64,000 nt of DNA from Undaria pinnatifida (GCA_012845835.1 JABAKD010000011.1:8184381-8248380), one strand, 5' to 3'; shown: positions 1 to 11,105, counted from the stretch's first letter. The notes: generated by a model from the letters alone, not told the origin. Program-made: numbers and translations.

Positions 1-190
1 CCGTTCCGCACATGGCCGGGATCGGGTACGTGGGCTGAGCGAGACAAGCGAGAAGTGCGCAAAATTTTGTATTTTGGGCGGTATACGCCCGAGCTATTCT
101 TGGATCTTGGCATTTGCAGAGCTTGAAGGAACAAAACATATGGCAAAACATTTTTTTCCAAGTTGGCGCCATCTCCTAATTGACTTCTTA
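1..190. repeat. Diverged copy of the 1.6-3.1 kb repeat family
   Basis: Shares a run of landmarks in the same order with the family at 1610-3060: GAGCGAGACAAGCGAGAAG near 38-56, then AAAATTTTGTATTTTG, a TTCTTGGATCTTG motif and a CCAAGTTGGCGCCAT-like end. Similarity is patchy, so this is an old copy. It is cut by the window edge. Confidence 0.6.
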
Positions 191-1600
191 TTTCGTCCCC
201 CACCACACTTTTTTCATGGTCACACCTCGAAGTGTTTGGTCTATTGTCGTACGACTGCTGTGTAGTTGCTTTTTAATGTCGGATTTCACGGTTAAATACC
301 TTTGTTCGAGCGTTCGTTGTCTTCGAGGGGGGCCGTTCCCTACTCAACGACATCCTTACACCCAGTGTGTGGGCTGATTCTTCATCTTAGCGATAAACAA
401 CTTATTATTATGTGGTCACAGACTGTGAGACAGAGAAAGCCAAACGATCACAATTGATCAAGGTATACAGCAAGTGAAATGCTAGCGTGCCGGGTACGAG
501 AACACAACAAAACAGGCCAAACCATAAAAAGAATAGAAAATAAACAAAACAAACGGAGTGGTCGCTTTTAAAAACCGCAGCAGTACGAGAAACAATGTTT
601 TGTCAGTCTTTTTCGTCGCCGCTCCAAAGAGTCGTTCCGTATGTATTGGTCCACGATCAACGATCCATCTTTCAGGACCGCATAATAAATATTCTGTTGA
701 ACTTTAGGTAGCGGTGTGTTAGCGCGTGTCAGCCCGTAGCTGGTATACGCTTGCGTAGGCTCGCTTGCGGATGACCCGATCAAGACACAGCCTGTATAAT
801 GTTTAGAGGTTAACGCAGACTCACGGTCAAGTGTGCCTGTAGAAGAGCTTCAAAGAAGAAAAGAGAAGAAGTTCGTTGGTCGGCGACCCCAAGCCGATAT
901 GTTGATGTATGAATAATTTGCCTAGCAGATGAGAGCTGATGGTGAGCGAAAAGGAGTGATCGGGGTAGGCCTGATCATCATTCGTTAGAGATGGCACAAT
1001 GCCTTAATCTACGGACAGACGTATTCTACGGGTAGTTGTCTGATATACCTGCAGCAACGTTTCCTGAGGCTTGCTCGTGTCCACCGTACCTATGGCAACG
1101 TTCCCTGAGGTTTGCTTCTGGGAGCTTAGCTACGTCAACGTCCCGACAGTCAACCTAAAATCAATTCCATAAATATTGCTATTCCTACCAGGTACGTTAT
1201 TCCGCCGCATTATTTGATTACACCGCATTGCTCGTACGTACTACATGTGTCAGCTTTTGGATGACTGACCAGTAAGCTCCTAATTCAAGTTATTACTGCT
1301 GAGACTTCTGCATGCTAAATACCGCATCGATAAACGACATTCAACTGACCTATTATAACTGTCTGTTGTATGAACAACTCGAAATGTATACCAGATTACT
1401 TTTGAGTGTTATCAAGGAACGACATGATGGTTGCTGACAAGTAGCATCTCTAATATATCCCACACAAATTCCATGTATAGTTATCGCCACAAACGAAACG
1501 TGGATGCGCTTCTAAAGGTAGGTGTGATTATCAAGGCGGTAGAGTGTATCGAACGCTTTGTTGTGTGGTTGCAAGAATTGCGCTGGCTACTGACTGTCGT
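190..1600. other. Stretch with no recognised gene
   Basis: AT-rich DNA with only short open frames and no recognisable protein motif, tRNA or clear repeat. A duplicated phrase around GCAACGTTTCCTGAGGCTTGC and GCAACGTTCCCTGAGGTTTGC (about 1052-1072 and 1095-1115) is the only internal structure I noticed. Confidence 0.5.
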
Positions 1601-1609
1601 TGTTGTTGC

Positions 1610-3060
1610 AGGCCAATCCGTTCAGCACCTCGATGCGAACGCGGAATGACACTGAGCGAGACAAGCGAGAAGCACGCAAAATTTTATTCTGAACGGTACT
1701 CTCCATTTATTCTTCGGATCTTGATGTATGAAGAGGCTGATACAATGAAACTTGGCAAGACATAATTTCCAAATTGGCGTCATATTTTGTCCCAAAGCAA
1801 ATAAGTATATAAATATATAATTTACGATCATTATCTTTGTCAGGGACTCGGTCAGGAGTTTTTTTCGTCTCGGCCTCAGTATGCGATTCGCTGAACTGGA
1901 ATTCTCGGTCAAATAGCTTCGTTCGAGCGCCGGCTTCGGGGGGCGGTTCCAACGCCCCTCGCCCTGCCGTGTCCGTTCCGTACCTCGACGTGAACGCGGA
2001 CGGACGCCGAGCGAGACAATCGACAAGTTGCAAAAGTATCGCATGTCGAGGAGGAATTCCGGAGATTCTGGTTGTATCTTCACGTCTGCAACGCCTGGAT
2101 GATTTGCAAAATTGGCATCATTTCCAAACGGTAGTTAGTTGCTATTGTAATGTTTTGAATTTTGCGGTGGCACACTCTCGAGCATTTGTTTAGCTTCAGG
2201 TCTGCAGGGCTTGGGCGTTTGTTTGTTTTGTTTGACGTCTGCAGGGCTTGAACGAATGAAACACGTAAAAGTCTTCGGGGGGCGGCTCCAACGCGTAAAC
2301 GTCTTCGGGGCGCGGCTCCAACGCCCCTCGCCCTTCCTTATCCGTTGGGCACCTCTACGTGAACAAGGATGGGTGCTGAACTGGACAAGAGAGAAGTTGC
2401 AAAAATATTGTATTTTGAGGAGGTAATCTTGCGACTTCAAGTGCATATAAAAAAAACGTCTGCAGCGTCTGGATAATTTCCAAGACTGGCATCATTTCCA
2501 AACGGTAGGTAGTTGCTAAAGTTTTGAATTTTGCGGTGATATTTTCTCGAGCGTTTGTTTTGCTTGACGTCTGCGGGGCGTGAGCGCGTGTTATAATACC
2601 AGTAGTAGATGGCTCTAATTCGTCTTTTTAGTTTGTTTTGCTTGACGTCTGCAGGGCTTGAGCCTTTACTTGTTTTGCTTGACGTCTGGAGGGCTTGAAC
2701 GAACGTAACACGTAAAAGTCTTCGGGGGGCGACTCCAACGCGTGAAAGTCTTCGGGGCGCGGCTCCAACGCCCCTCGCCCTTCCTTATCCGTTGGGCACC
2801 TCGACGTGAACGAGGATGGATGCTGAGCGAGAGAAGGGAGAAGTTGCAAAAATATTGTATTTTGAGGAGGTAGTCTTGCGACTTCTATTGTATCTTGTAA
2901 TAACGTCTGCAGCGTCTGGATAATTTCCAAAATTGGCATCATTTCCAAACGGTAGGTAGTTGCGGAAGTTTTGAATTTTGCGGTGGAATACTCTCGAGCG
3001 TTTGTTGTGCTTGACGTCTGCAGGGATTGAGCGCGTGTTATAGTCCCAGTAGTAAATCGC
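1610..3060. repeat. Degenerate tandem repeat array, unit about 370-450 bp
   Basis: The same ordered landmarks recur near 1610, 1930, 2290 and 2720: TCGGGGCGCGGCTCCAACG, CCCCTCGCCCTTCCTTATCC, a CACCTCGACGTGAACGAGG-like phrase, AGAAGTTGCAAAAATATTGT, then GTCTGCAGCGTCTGGAT and TTGGCATCATTTCCAAACGG. Copies 2 and 3 (about 2270-2520 and 2710-2960) are the most alike and sit about 440 bp apart. All copies have the same orientation. Open frames across it are short and not shared between copies, so I see no coding function. Confidence 0.7.
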
Positions 3061-3689
3061 TCCGATTCGTCTCTTCATAATATTGTGTTTGGTGCTGTTG
3101 AAGTGTTTCTCATTTCGGGCGTGCTTGGTCTGCACGCCAACCTGATATAGGCTCAAAATCCTCAGGAGGAGTTGTACAACTGAAAAATGTATGTAACTTC
3201 GTCGAGTGCATACGCACATGAAAAAATAACATCTAAAAAAATATTAATTGGGTACGCGCCAACAACAACGTACAACAAATATGGACTACCTACAAAAAGA
3301 AATAAACAAATAACGCGTGAGCGATGACGTGATTTTTGTACACGTACGTATATACTACGGCATCTGCGAAAGGTTCCCTACGGCCGGGAGCGAAGGCGGG
3401 GATACAACTTTATTTAGGAAGTAAAAATCTAGATGGAAACTCTTCATAAACAAATGAAAAAATCTCTAGATAACGTACATGATGCAAACGACCAGCCGAA
3501 TTGCGACCGCGTAATAATTGCGAGCTTAGTTAGTAGGCTTTGATCATTTGTTAGTGTTCTTCTGAGTACTTTACTAACTGTAGTACGTGGAGAAGAAATA
3601 GCTCCGGAGATCGCTCTTACAAAGTCGGTAAAAATTAATTAACGAACTAGAAAACATATTCGTTTGATTGTTTATTTGCATAACCCACT

Positions 3690-3775
3690 CACTGTGAGTG
3701 TTACTGAGTCAAGTGACAGTGGGTAGTGCTATGTGTCGTGAGTTCGATTCTCACCGACTTCATACTTGTTTTTTT
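3690..3775 (+). repeat. tRNA-like SINE fragment with Pol III terminator-like T-run
   Basis: Carries an A-box-like AGTGGGTAGTGCT (3718-3730), then a perfect T-arm, GTGAG-TTCGATT-CTCAC (about 3738-3752), followed by a T7 run near 3768. The outer CCGACTT (3754-3760) pairs with AAGTCGG at 3622-3628, but that 5' partner is too far away for a normal tRNA and no anticodon arm fits. I therefore call it a tRNA-derived SINE remnant, not a tRNA gene. Confidence 0.5.
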
Positions 3776-3844
3776 CAAGCGTGCGCGCTGAAGACATTAT
3801 GAATGGTTATTTTGGTACTAATAGTTTAACATATACATGTAGTA

Positions 3845-3910
3845 TTAATAGCACTACCCACTGAGCTACTGAGGCAATTGATCAAGTATAGCTCAGTGGG
3901 AAATGCTGTA
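3845..3910 (-). repeat. tRNA-like D-arm pieces in opposed orientation
   Basis: On the minus strand, about 3875-3848 reads AGTAGCTCAGTGGGTAGTGCT, close to a tRNA D-arm and Pol III A box. A few bases on, the plus strand (3888-3910) reads ATAGCTCAGTGGGAAATGCT. Two opposed A-box pieces facing each other suggest inverted SINE fragments. Confidence 0.45.
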
Positions 3911-3929
3911 GCATTTTTCGGTCAAATCA

Positions 3930-4095
3930 CTTTGTTCGAAGGCCGCCGTCCAAGCGAGAAGCGCGCAAAAAATTGTATTGAACGGTACTCTCCAGTTATT
4001 CTTCGGATCTTGATGTATGGAGAGGTTGATAAAATAATTTTTGGCAAGGCCTTATTTTCAAATTGGCGTAATTTTTGTGCCGAAACAACTAATAA
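3930..4095. repeat. Diverged copy of the 1.6-3.1 kb repeat family
   Basis: Very close in order and wording to 1660-1800: CAAGCGAGAAGCGCGCAAAA, ACGGTACTCTCCA, TTATTCTTCGGATCTTGATG, a TGATAAAAT-like phrase and CAAATTGGCGTAAT. It is joined directly to the next repeat unit at about 4100. Confidence 0.65.
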
Positions 4096-4439
4096 TATTG
4101 CTGTTGAAAAATCCCCATGGTACTGCGGTAGGGATCATAGGATTGAATTTGTGTGTTGAATTTCGGTAAGTACACGTACATACATACGTGGATAGAGACG
4201 TGGCAAGCGCACACATGACTAAACGAGAAGGAAGTAGTAGTGCTTACGATTACTGCGCCAGGAAAAGCCACACAGCAGCATTGCGAGTGGCTGCGTCCCC
4301 GTGGCCTCGAGGGTTGTATTATATATAAGTTCTGATCGCCTAGACCTAGCACCACGCGTATAACAAGCTGCTACATATCTTTGATCTCACAGCCGAAGTG
4401 TATTTGAATATTATTTGTGACCTAAACCTCCTAAAAAAT

Positions 4440-5240
4440 TCCCCCCCCCCCTCTTGCTCTCCCTTACTCAAACGCCCCACCAAATATCGAAATCTGCCAC
4501 ATTAATAAACACTCCACGCACAGGATATCACCTCATTATCTTTCGAGAGCCATCCATGCCGCTGTGTCCCCCCCCCCCCCCCCCGCCTCGAACGCCCCCT
4601 TCTTCCCCATCACCCGCACCATCGCCTAGACCTAGCACCACACGTATAACAAACCCCTCACCTAAAGCCCTTCCTCCCCCCCCCCCCCCCCCCCCCGCCC
4701 CCCCCCGCCCCCACCCCCCACCTCCCCCCCAACCCATCCCAACCCCACCCCCTCGAACACTCCACCCTCTCTTTACTCACTGATTGTACGACTTACCCCA
4801 GGATATACATGATAAACTGATGTATTATTTCCAAAACCGTCACATTTATCCCCTCAAAATAATGTATAGTTTCCAGGCACATATTGAGCTGCCCCCCCCG
4901 CCCCCCCCCCCCCCCCCCCGCCCCAACCCCCCCCCCCCCCCCCCGCCCCCCATAACATACTGGTGCCAAAACCGTCAGATTTATCCCCTCGAAAGGATTT
5001 ATAGCTTACATGCACAAATTGCCCCCTTTCCCCCCCCCCCCCCCCCCCCTCCAAACCCGCTCGCTTTTGATCAAAACCAGGCCCCCACGTCCTTCAAAAC
5101 TCCGCCCCACCCCCCTCACCGGTTATTCGACTTACAAGATTCACTTGATAAAAGGATACATTTCCCTTCACTGCTGTCAGATTTTGTCCCCCTCAGAAAT
5201 GGGTTTTATAGTTTCCGCGCACAGACTGACTAAAATCATC
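4440..5240. repeat. C-tract repeat block
   Basis: Runs of ten to more than twenty C lie at about 4441, 4567, 4674, 4891, 4928 and 5030. Between them a short unit recurs three times (about 4820, 4965 and 5180), built around CCGTCAGATTTATCCCCTC, then TTTATAGTTTCC and GCACA. The G-rich complement could form quadruplexes and the C strand i-motifs. Long proline- or glycine-rich open frames here are products of the homopolymers. Confidence 0.7.
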
Positions 5241-5420
5241 CTGTTGACCCTGATAGCTACACTGTAGTTGCAAGGGGAGTCGCCGACCTATATCCTTAAT
5301 GAGGACACACAACTCGTAATGCGCGCGATCGGAGTATCACACACAGCTTGCAAAGATGAGTTTCGACGAAATCTTCGATCTCACAGCTGGAGTGTATTTT
5401 CATTTTTTATAATATAAGTT
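5200..5420 (+). repeat. Dispersed repeat carrying an MSFDEIFDLTAG-like mini-ORF
   Basis: Runs from AGTTTCCGCGCACAGA through GGGGAGTCGCCGACCTATAT and GAGTATCACACACAGCTTG to ATGAGTTTCGACGAAATCTT and CACAGCTGGAGTGTATTTT. A near-complete inverted copy lies at 21630-21845 and a 3' part at 20640-20765. The ATG opens a 15-residue reading (MSFDEIFDLTAGVYF) that stays recognisable in all three copies. Confidence 0.65.
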
Positions 5421-5639
5421 CCTCATGTTGTTAAGCTGTGCCAGTCGAAGGTGGTGGTAAGTAAACAGTAGGATGGCGTGCTTTGTTGTTGCTGTGGTCC
5501 CTGACTCCGTTGCTGTGGTTGTTTGCCGGTCAAGTGCAAGCGGTCGTGTGTTGGTAAGAAAACTGACAAACAAGTTTGTGTTGCCTAGTACTTGACGTGC
5601 TCCTTATTGCTGTTGATTGCTGATTGATCATCTCTTCTA

Positions 5640-5965
5640 GTTCGTGTTTTTTTTTTTTGGCACACTTCTACTCTCCAGCTTCTGGACATACAAGCCGTGG
5701 TCACAGGTGTCGTCCTTCCCTTTCCCCCCCCGGTTATTGCCTTCATTTGTTTTGGCGCATAGGGTTCAGCACCCACTGACCGTCGATTTTTCATCCAGTG
5801 TTTGTTGCTAACTCACGCTCTCGCGCTTTCCGCAAGTCAATTAGTGCACAACAAGGCGAAACATTATACGAACACGCACTCGGGGGGATCCGAACTCACG
5901 AAGCTGACCTATACCAGGCTCGAGGATATAATAACCCGATACGCCACCGGGCAGTGAGTGATATA
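5640..5965 (-). repeat. tRNA-derived SINE-like element, copy 1
   Basis: Read on the minus strand, an A-box-like GCCCGGTGGCGTATCGGG (about 5962-5945) is followed by a B-box-like GAGTTCGGATCC (about 5900-5885). The body then runs through GCGAGAGCGTGAGTTAGCAA and an AACCCTATGCGCCAAAAC phrase. Related bodies lie at 7810-8085, 15020-15260, 15345-15500 and 20530-20610. Promoter-box spacing fits a tRNA head, but cloverleaf pairing is poor. Confidence 0.55.
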
Positions 5966-6917
5966 GAGCCGGTCGCCCCGGTGGTCTATGGTGGAGTTAC
6001 ACTCGAATACTACTATACTACTAATACTAGCGTTGGTCCTTGAGTTCAATAACCACCGTTTACCGTTGTGAGCTTTGTTGGCTTCATTTATTTGCAGAAA
6101 TAAATGAGAAAAAAAAGATCGACTAAAAACTACTGCTGAAATCGCCTAGCAGCGTGGGTAGGTACAACAATTCGACGCGAATCGACGAGGGAAGAAAATG
6201 CTGAATTCTTCTCGCGACAAAATTAGGGCAGGTACCGTAGTGGGGATGGGGGAGGGGAGCCCGCTATATGACCCCGGATCTGATTTATACTACTGGGAGG
6301 GCGAGAGTAATGCGAGCATCACAATAAATGTGATGGGAAAAAGAAAAGAAGTGAAGCAAGTGCATTACTGATGCTGTAACAATACGATACCCAAGCAAGT
6401 TGCACCCATCGACTCGATCTGGACTGCCTGCTGTTGTATTATGCAATTGATCCATGTACAACTTCTCTAATCACACGCAGCGGACATGGTCAGTCGCCTT
6501 ACTAGCCCCGGATGCTTGATTGAGTAAAACTATCATAAGAAACGCACTCGGCACGTTTCGCCGCCAGACTAAAGGATCAGTCGGCGTGTGCTCGGATGTA
6601 TCCGATCGAAATCTGACGAATGAAGCTCGGAATCGGATTCACTTAAAAAACGGTAGCTATTAATTGTAGTACATTGTTATGATTGTTAGTCTATATCGAA
6701 CTCTTGGCATTACCTTACATACTGCACGCGCAGTCTATGATTGTGTGCGGTGACGTTTTTTACTGTACCAAGTATTGAATCGAACAATTCGAAGTGCTGC
6801 CCTGCCCTACCCGAAGCATGTGTGCCGGCGTCGGAGCCCTTGTTTACTGTAAAAAAAATCCCCACGGTACTGCGGCAGATATCATAGTGCATTTGTTTAT
6901 TGAACTTTGGTAGGAAC

Positions 6918-7158
6918 ACATACATACATACATAGATACATACATCGTACATACATACATACATACATACATAGATACATACATACATACATACGTACAT
7001 AGATACATACATACATGCATACATACATACATACATACATACATACATACATACATACATACATACATACATACATACATACATACATACATACATACAT
7101 ACATACATACATACATACATACATACATACATACATACATACATACATACATACATAC
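6918..7158. repeat. (CATA)n microsatellite, about 240 bp
   Basis: Nearly pure ACAT/CATA tetranucleotides with a few interruptions in the left part and about 140 bp of uninterrupted repeat on the right. The matching place in copy a (near 4175) has only two or three units, so the expansion arose after the duplication. Cys/Met/Tyr/Val and His/Thr/Tyr/Ile frames over it are artefacts. Confidence 0.97.
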
Positions 7159-7809
7159 TACATGGATATAGACGTGGCAAGCGCAGGCATGACTAAAACG
7201 AGGAGGAGGTAATAGTGATTACGACTACTGCCCCAGAAAAATCCACACAGCAGCATTGCGAGTGGCTGTGTCCCCGGGGCCTCGAGGGTGGTATTATACA
7301 AGTTCGGGCAAATCGACATGGTTTGTACTCTCGTGCAAGTAATATAGGTACGTACGAATAAGACCACACACAGCGATGCTCTATTACACACAACACGCTT
7401 TTTGTTTGACATTTTTTATGGCATGGGGAGAGGGTGTACCATAAAACAGGGGATACATGTTCGACACAAAAAAAATGGAAAAAATAATCGTTTCTCCTGT
7501 TGTTAAGCTGCGCCACGCAAAGATCGTAGCAAGTAGACTGCATTCACGGAAGAAACAAGTGAGTGGCATGCATTCGTCCCGGTGTCGCATCGTTTGGTGC
7601 TTTTTCCCCCGAGAAGACTCTTTGGAGAAATTCAGGCGGTGTGCTTTGTTGCTGCTGTGATCCCTGACTCAGTTACTGTGGTCGTTTGCCGGTCAAGTGC
7701 AAGCGGTCGTGTTGGTACTTAGCTGACAATTAAGTTTGTGTTGCTTCGTACTTGACGTGCTCCTTGCGGCTGATTGCTGATTGATCACCTGGTCTTCTAG
7801 TGAGTTTTT

Positions 7810-8085
7810 CTTTTCTTTGGCCCACTTCTACTTTCCAGCTTCTGGGCATACAATCCGTGATCACCTTCATTTTTTTTGGCGCATAGGGTTGAGCACCAAC
7901 TGATCGTCGATTTTTCATCGGGAGTTGCTAACTCACGCTCTCGCGCTTTCCGCAAGTCAACAAGTGCACAAGAAAAAAGTCCCACAAAGAATTATACGAG
8001 CACGCACTCGGGGGAATTCGAACTCACGAAATTGACCTATCTATACCAGGCTCGAGGATATAATAACCCGATACGCCACCGGGCA
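7810..8085 (-). repeat. tRNA-derived SINE-like element, copy 2
   Basis: Second copy of the element at 5640-5965, within block Z of unit U copy b. The B-box-like part reads GAGTTCGAATTCC on the minus strand, nearer the Pol III consensus than copy 1. Confidence 0.55.
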
Positions 8086-8649
8086 GTGAGTGATATAGAG
8101 CCGGTCGTCCCGGTGGTCTAGTAGGGTTACACTATTAATACTAGCGTTGGTCCTTGAGTTAAATAACCACCGCGTTGTGAGCTTTGTTGGCTTCATTTAT
8201 TTGCAGAAATAAATGAGAAAAAAAAGATCGACTAAAAACTACTGCTGAAATCGCCTAGCAGCGTGGGTAGGTACAACAATTCGACGCGAATCGACGAGGG
8301 AAGAAAATGCTGAATTCTTCTCGCGACAAAATTAGGGCAGGTACCGTAGTGGGGATGGGGGAGGGGAGCCCGCTATATGACCCCGGATCTGATTTATACT
8401 ACTGGGAGGGCGAGAGTAATGCGAGCATCACAATAAATGTGATGGGAAAAAGAAAAGAAGTGGAGTGTATTACTGCTGCTGTAATAATACGATACCCAAG
8501 CAAGTTGCACCGATCGACTCGATCTGGACCGACTGCTGTATATTATGCAATTGGTCCATGTGCAACTTCTCTAATCACAGGCCAGTATGAGATGAGAGTC
8601 ATTGAACTTGCTGAACTTCTTAGTGAGTGGTGGTTTCCTCTATTCACGA

Positions 8650-9536
8650 ACCCCGGCCGAGCCGATCAATCGAAGGTTGGGTTACACTGTGCGGGTTGGT
8701 ATCGAGGCAGGGGGTCAAATGAAATGTCCGCGTACCGCGGGGTTGGGGTATACGAATAAAAAGTCAGTGGTAGCGCGAGTTGCCCCATTTTTTTCTAGTT
8801 GAAAATACCTTGAAGGATTTCTGAACCGGGGTTGGGCCCTGTTTTGTGGTGCTGGCGTTGTATACGAACCTCAGTTAGCTAAGGCTTCCACACCGTGCGG
8901 TGTGGTGTCGACCCGGGAGAAGTCGGTTTTCGTCCCCGGTTTGTTGGAGTTGATGGGGTATGGAAGTATTTCTGAAACGGTGGTGGAGCCCTATCCTCAT
9001 CGGGTGCGTCGGAACGCCCCCCGCCCGTTTGCTGGTCTATCTCCTCCCGGGGTGTTCCTGGCTTTACGAGCTGCACCGCCACTCGACGATAAGCCAATGC
9101 GAATAATAGATTATTGCCGCACCATCGTGCGGGGCTGTGTCGACCCGCGGGAGAAATCGGTTATCGTCCCCGGTTTGTCAGGATTTTTGAAACGGGCACA
9201 GGACTCTTCTCCCATGGTGGCGTTGCCCTTATGTCCGAGCCCCAGCCAATCAGCGGTAAGCGGATATGGTTGGGGTTCCACGTCGTGCGGAGTGGTGTCG
9301 ACACGGGAAGTCATCGTTGTTACCCGCGTTGTTGGACCTGTAGAGATTCGGGGGATTCATGAATCATCGGGGATGGGACCCTATCTTCCCCGTGTTCGAC
9401 GGAAATGCCCCTCATTGATGGGCCTCTATCCTTCTAGGACGGCGCTGTGGAGCTCGAACCAATCATCGATTAGCCAACGGGATTGAGGTTTTCTCACCGT
9501 GCAGGGTGGTGTCGACCCGAGGAAACTCGGTTTGCT
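8650..9536. repeat. ~210-bp satellite, first block
   Basis: About four degenerate copies of a unit with landmarks TTCCACACCGTGCGG, GTGTCGACCCGGGAGAA, a TTCGTCCCCGGTTTGTTGG-like phrase, GATTTCTGA and GGAGCCCTATCCTC. The same unit is found at 10797-11105, 25985-27705 and 40492-40620. The block is cut by a hAT element at 9537 and resumes at 10797. No conserved open frame is shared between units. Confidence 0.8.
9529..9536. repeat. hAT target-site duplication, left
   Basis: GGTTTGCT, repeated at 10797-10804 immediately outside the other inverted repeat. Eight bases is the target duplication length of the hAT superfamily. Confidence 0.9.
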
Positions 9537-9552
9537 TAGGGCCTTACCCAAT
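9537..9552 (+). repeat. hAT terminal inverted repeat, left
   Basis: TAGGGCCTTACCCAAT, an exact complement of 10781-10796. The TAGGG start is typical of hAT ends. Confidence 0.93.
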
Positions 9553-10025
9553 GAGCTAGCATATATTTTAGCTTATATTGGCTTTTTCAGCTTATGAAAA
9601 AGCTCATGTCCGACCGAGCATAGCCTACATGCTAAATAGCTTATGTGAGAGCATAATAAGGGAAATCGAGCTTAAGGTGGTTATGCCCGCCCCCATTCGG
9701 GTGTATATGTGCGTCTGGTTGTCTGGCAGCACGGTGGAGACGCCAAATGGGTGGCCGCACAGTAATAATACAAACCCACGAGGCTTAATTACACCTACGG
9801 TATTTATTGTCGGCTCTGTTTATCGCGATATTGGGCGGTCCTACATAAGAACACATAAACACGCACACGCGCGCGCGCGCGCCCACGCACCCACGCGAGC
9901 ACAAAAAAAGCGTAGAACGCAAGGGCCGCAGCCGCGCTGCCGATCTTCCATCTTGCGATCTTGCAGCGATTCTGGCATGACAATAGGACGCCGGGTACGA
10001 ACTGTGGCAATTCTGGCGCGACAAT

Positions 10026-10211
10026 AGGCTTAAGCTGCCGCGTTGGTATGATGTTGCAAAGGACATCGCGCTGATTCAGCCATCCTCCGCGTTCATGGAA
10101 CGCGTATTTTCTAATCTGCGCGCTTGTATGGACGAGAGGCAGGAGTCTAGCTTCAGTGACCGCATTGCAGCATCCGCTCTTTTAAAGTACAACAGGGGGC
10201 GGGGAAAGTAG
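10026..10211 (+). pseudogene. hAT transposase C-terminal remnant (dimerisation domain)
   Basis: Sixty-one codons and a stop. The frame reads WYDVAKDIALIQPSSAF and then MERVFSNLRACMDERQESS, with the end IAASALLKYNRGRGK. The W-Y start, the P-S-S-A-x-x-E-R-V-F-S core and a trailing helix rich in A and L are the hallmark of the hAT family C-terminal dimerisation domain. No upstream catalytic part of a hAT transposase is recognisable in the element, so this is a relic. The frame has no Met of its own at a sensible place. Confidence 0.88.
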
Positions 10212-10780
10212 CATTGCGTCGTGCGGGGTGCGGGGGTGCTGGGTAGTCCGCTCTGTTGGGCTCGCTCGTTGGCTCTGTTTTTGCTGCCGAGTGTCGAGCA
10301 GAGAGTTCAAGCAAGTTTTCCAATTGACATGGTGGTGCGGTGATGTAGAAAAGGCAGCAAGGCACTGTGTGCGCTGTGCTGTTTATGGACACACCACACA
10401 ATAACACGCAACAACAGCAGTAGTATGATACGTACATATATATACTTTCGAAGTATATAGGAGTGTGTATATAGTCTATATATTTTTTTTCAGCACTGAT
10501 ACACCTGCACCTACCTGCCATGTGGCTTGTAGAAAAAAAAAAATATCCGAAGAACCCACGTTTCACGAGCTTATCGACGACAAGCAAGGATGCCAACGAG
10601 TGTTAGACGAGCCTCAAACACGCTTTTATCTAACAAAAATCAAGCTAGAGATGGAACAAAGAGCGAACATAAGTCGAGCTTATCCGCGCAAAACTGGCAT
10701 AAATCGCGAGCTTATTTTTTCCAGTTCTAAAGTCTATGCCCGCAAAAAAAAGCTCATATCAGAAAGAAAAAGCTTATATT

Positions 10781-10796
10781 ATTGGGTAAGGCCCTA
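10781..10796 (-). repeat. hAT terminal inverted repeat, right
   Basis: ATTGGGTAAGGCCCTA, exact complement of the left end, with AAAAAGCTTATATT just inside. Confidence 0.93.
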
Positions 10797-11105
10797 GGTT
10801 TGCTTCCCCGGTTGACGGAAGTTTTAGAGATGTGGAACGACCTCTGGGCCGGGGATGGGACCCTATATATATATCTTCCCGAGGTGGAGCTGGCTCAACA
10901 TATGAACCATGGACAATCAGAAAATCGGCCGGTGAGGTTGGGGTTTCCACACCGTGCGAGGAGGTATCAACCCGGATGATATCCGGGTTCGTCCCCGGGT
11001 TGTCGGAGTTCTAGATGTGTGGACGGATTCCGATCTCGGCATGTGATCCTATTGTGTCCGGGTGACGCCTACTTTGCGTATGAATCCTGGCCAATGAGCG
11101 ATCAG
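10797..11105. repeat. ~210-bp satellite, continuation after the hAT element
   Basis: Begins with the second target duplication and continues the interrupted unit (CCCCGGTTGACGGAAGTT, then GGGGATGGGACCC and GGGTTTCCACACCGTGCGAG). It fades out near 11105. Confidence 0.8.

Larger units (their letters stand above)
4100..6475. repeat. Large repeat unit U, copy a (5' part missing)
   Basis: Matches copy b at 6850-8580 in two blocks. Block Y (4108-4345) matches 6855-7300; block Z (5427-6470) matches 7497-8580. Between them copy a carries about 850 bp of C-rich repeat DNA that copy b lacks. Block Z includes a tRNA-derived SINE-like part on the minus strand and a 283-bp stretch (6069-6351) with no difference from 8177-8459. 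Confidence 0.75.
6478..8580. repeat. Large repeat unit U, copy b (most complete)
   Basis: Consists of block X (6478-6845), block Y (6855-7310, with the (CATA)n expansion) and block Z (7497-8580). X recurs at 11460-11870, and Y and Z recur in copy a. The Z-to-Z distance is about 2.07 kb. The frame at 8307-8759 begins in Z and runs on into satellite DNA. Its first 50 or so codons are repeated in copy a, but only because the DNA is identical there, so I do not call it a gene. Confidence 0.75.
9537..10796 (+). mobile_element. hAT-superfamily DNA transposon, 1,260 bp, non-autonomous
   Basis: Perfect 16-bp terminal inverted repeats TAGGGCCTTACCCAAT (9537-9552) and ATTGGGTAAGGCCCTA (10781-10796), flanked by the 8-bp duplication GGTTTGCT. 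AGCTTAT-like words crowd both ends (about 9570-9675 and 10570-10780), as expected of subterminal transposase binding sites. The interior keeps only the transposase C-terminal dimerisation segment, so the element is a deletion derivative that would need a transposase supplied in trans. It sits inside a satellite unit. Removing the element and one duplication restores the continuous satellite phrase CTCGGTTTGCTTCCCCGG, which confirms the ends. Confidence 0.93.

Noticed and set aside
4454-5233. Proline-rich frames of 109 and 149 residues
   Set aside because: Made by C homopolymers; no conservation with the other copy of the unit.
6710-7180. Frames of repeated MYVC/HTYI residues
   Set aside because: They are translations of the (CATA)n microsatellite.
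8307-8759. 150-residue plus-strand frame in repeat unit U
   Set aside because: Its first third is repeated in copy a only because the DNA is identical there; the rest runs into satellite-like DNA.
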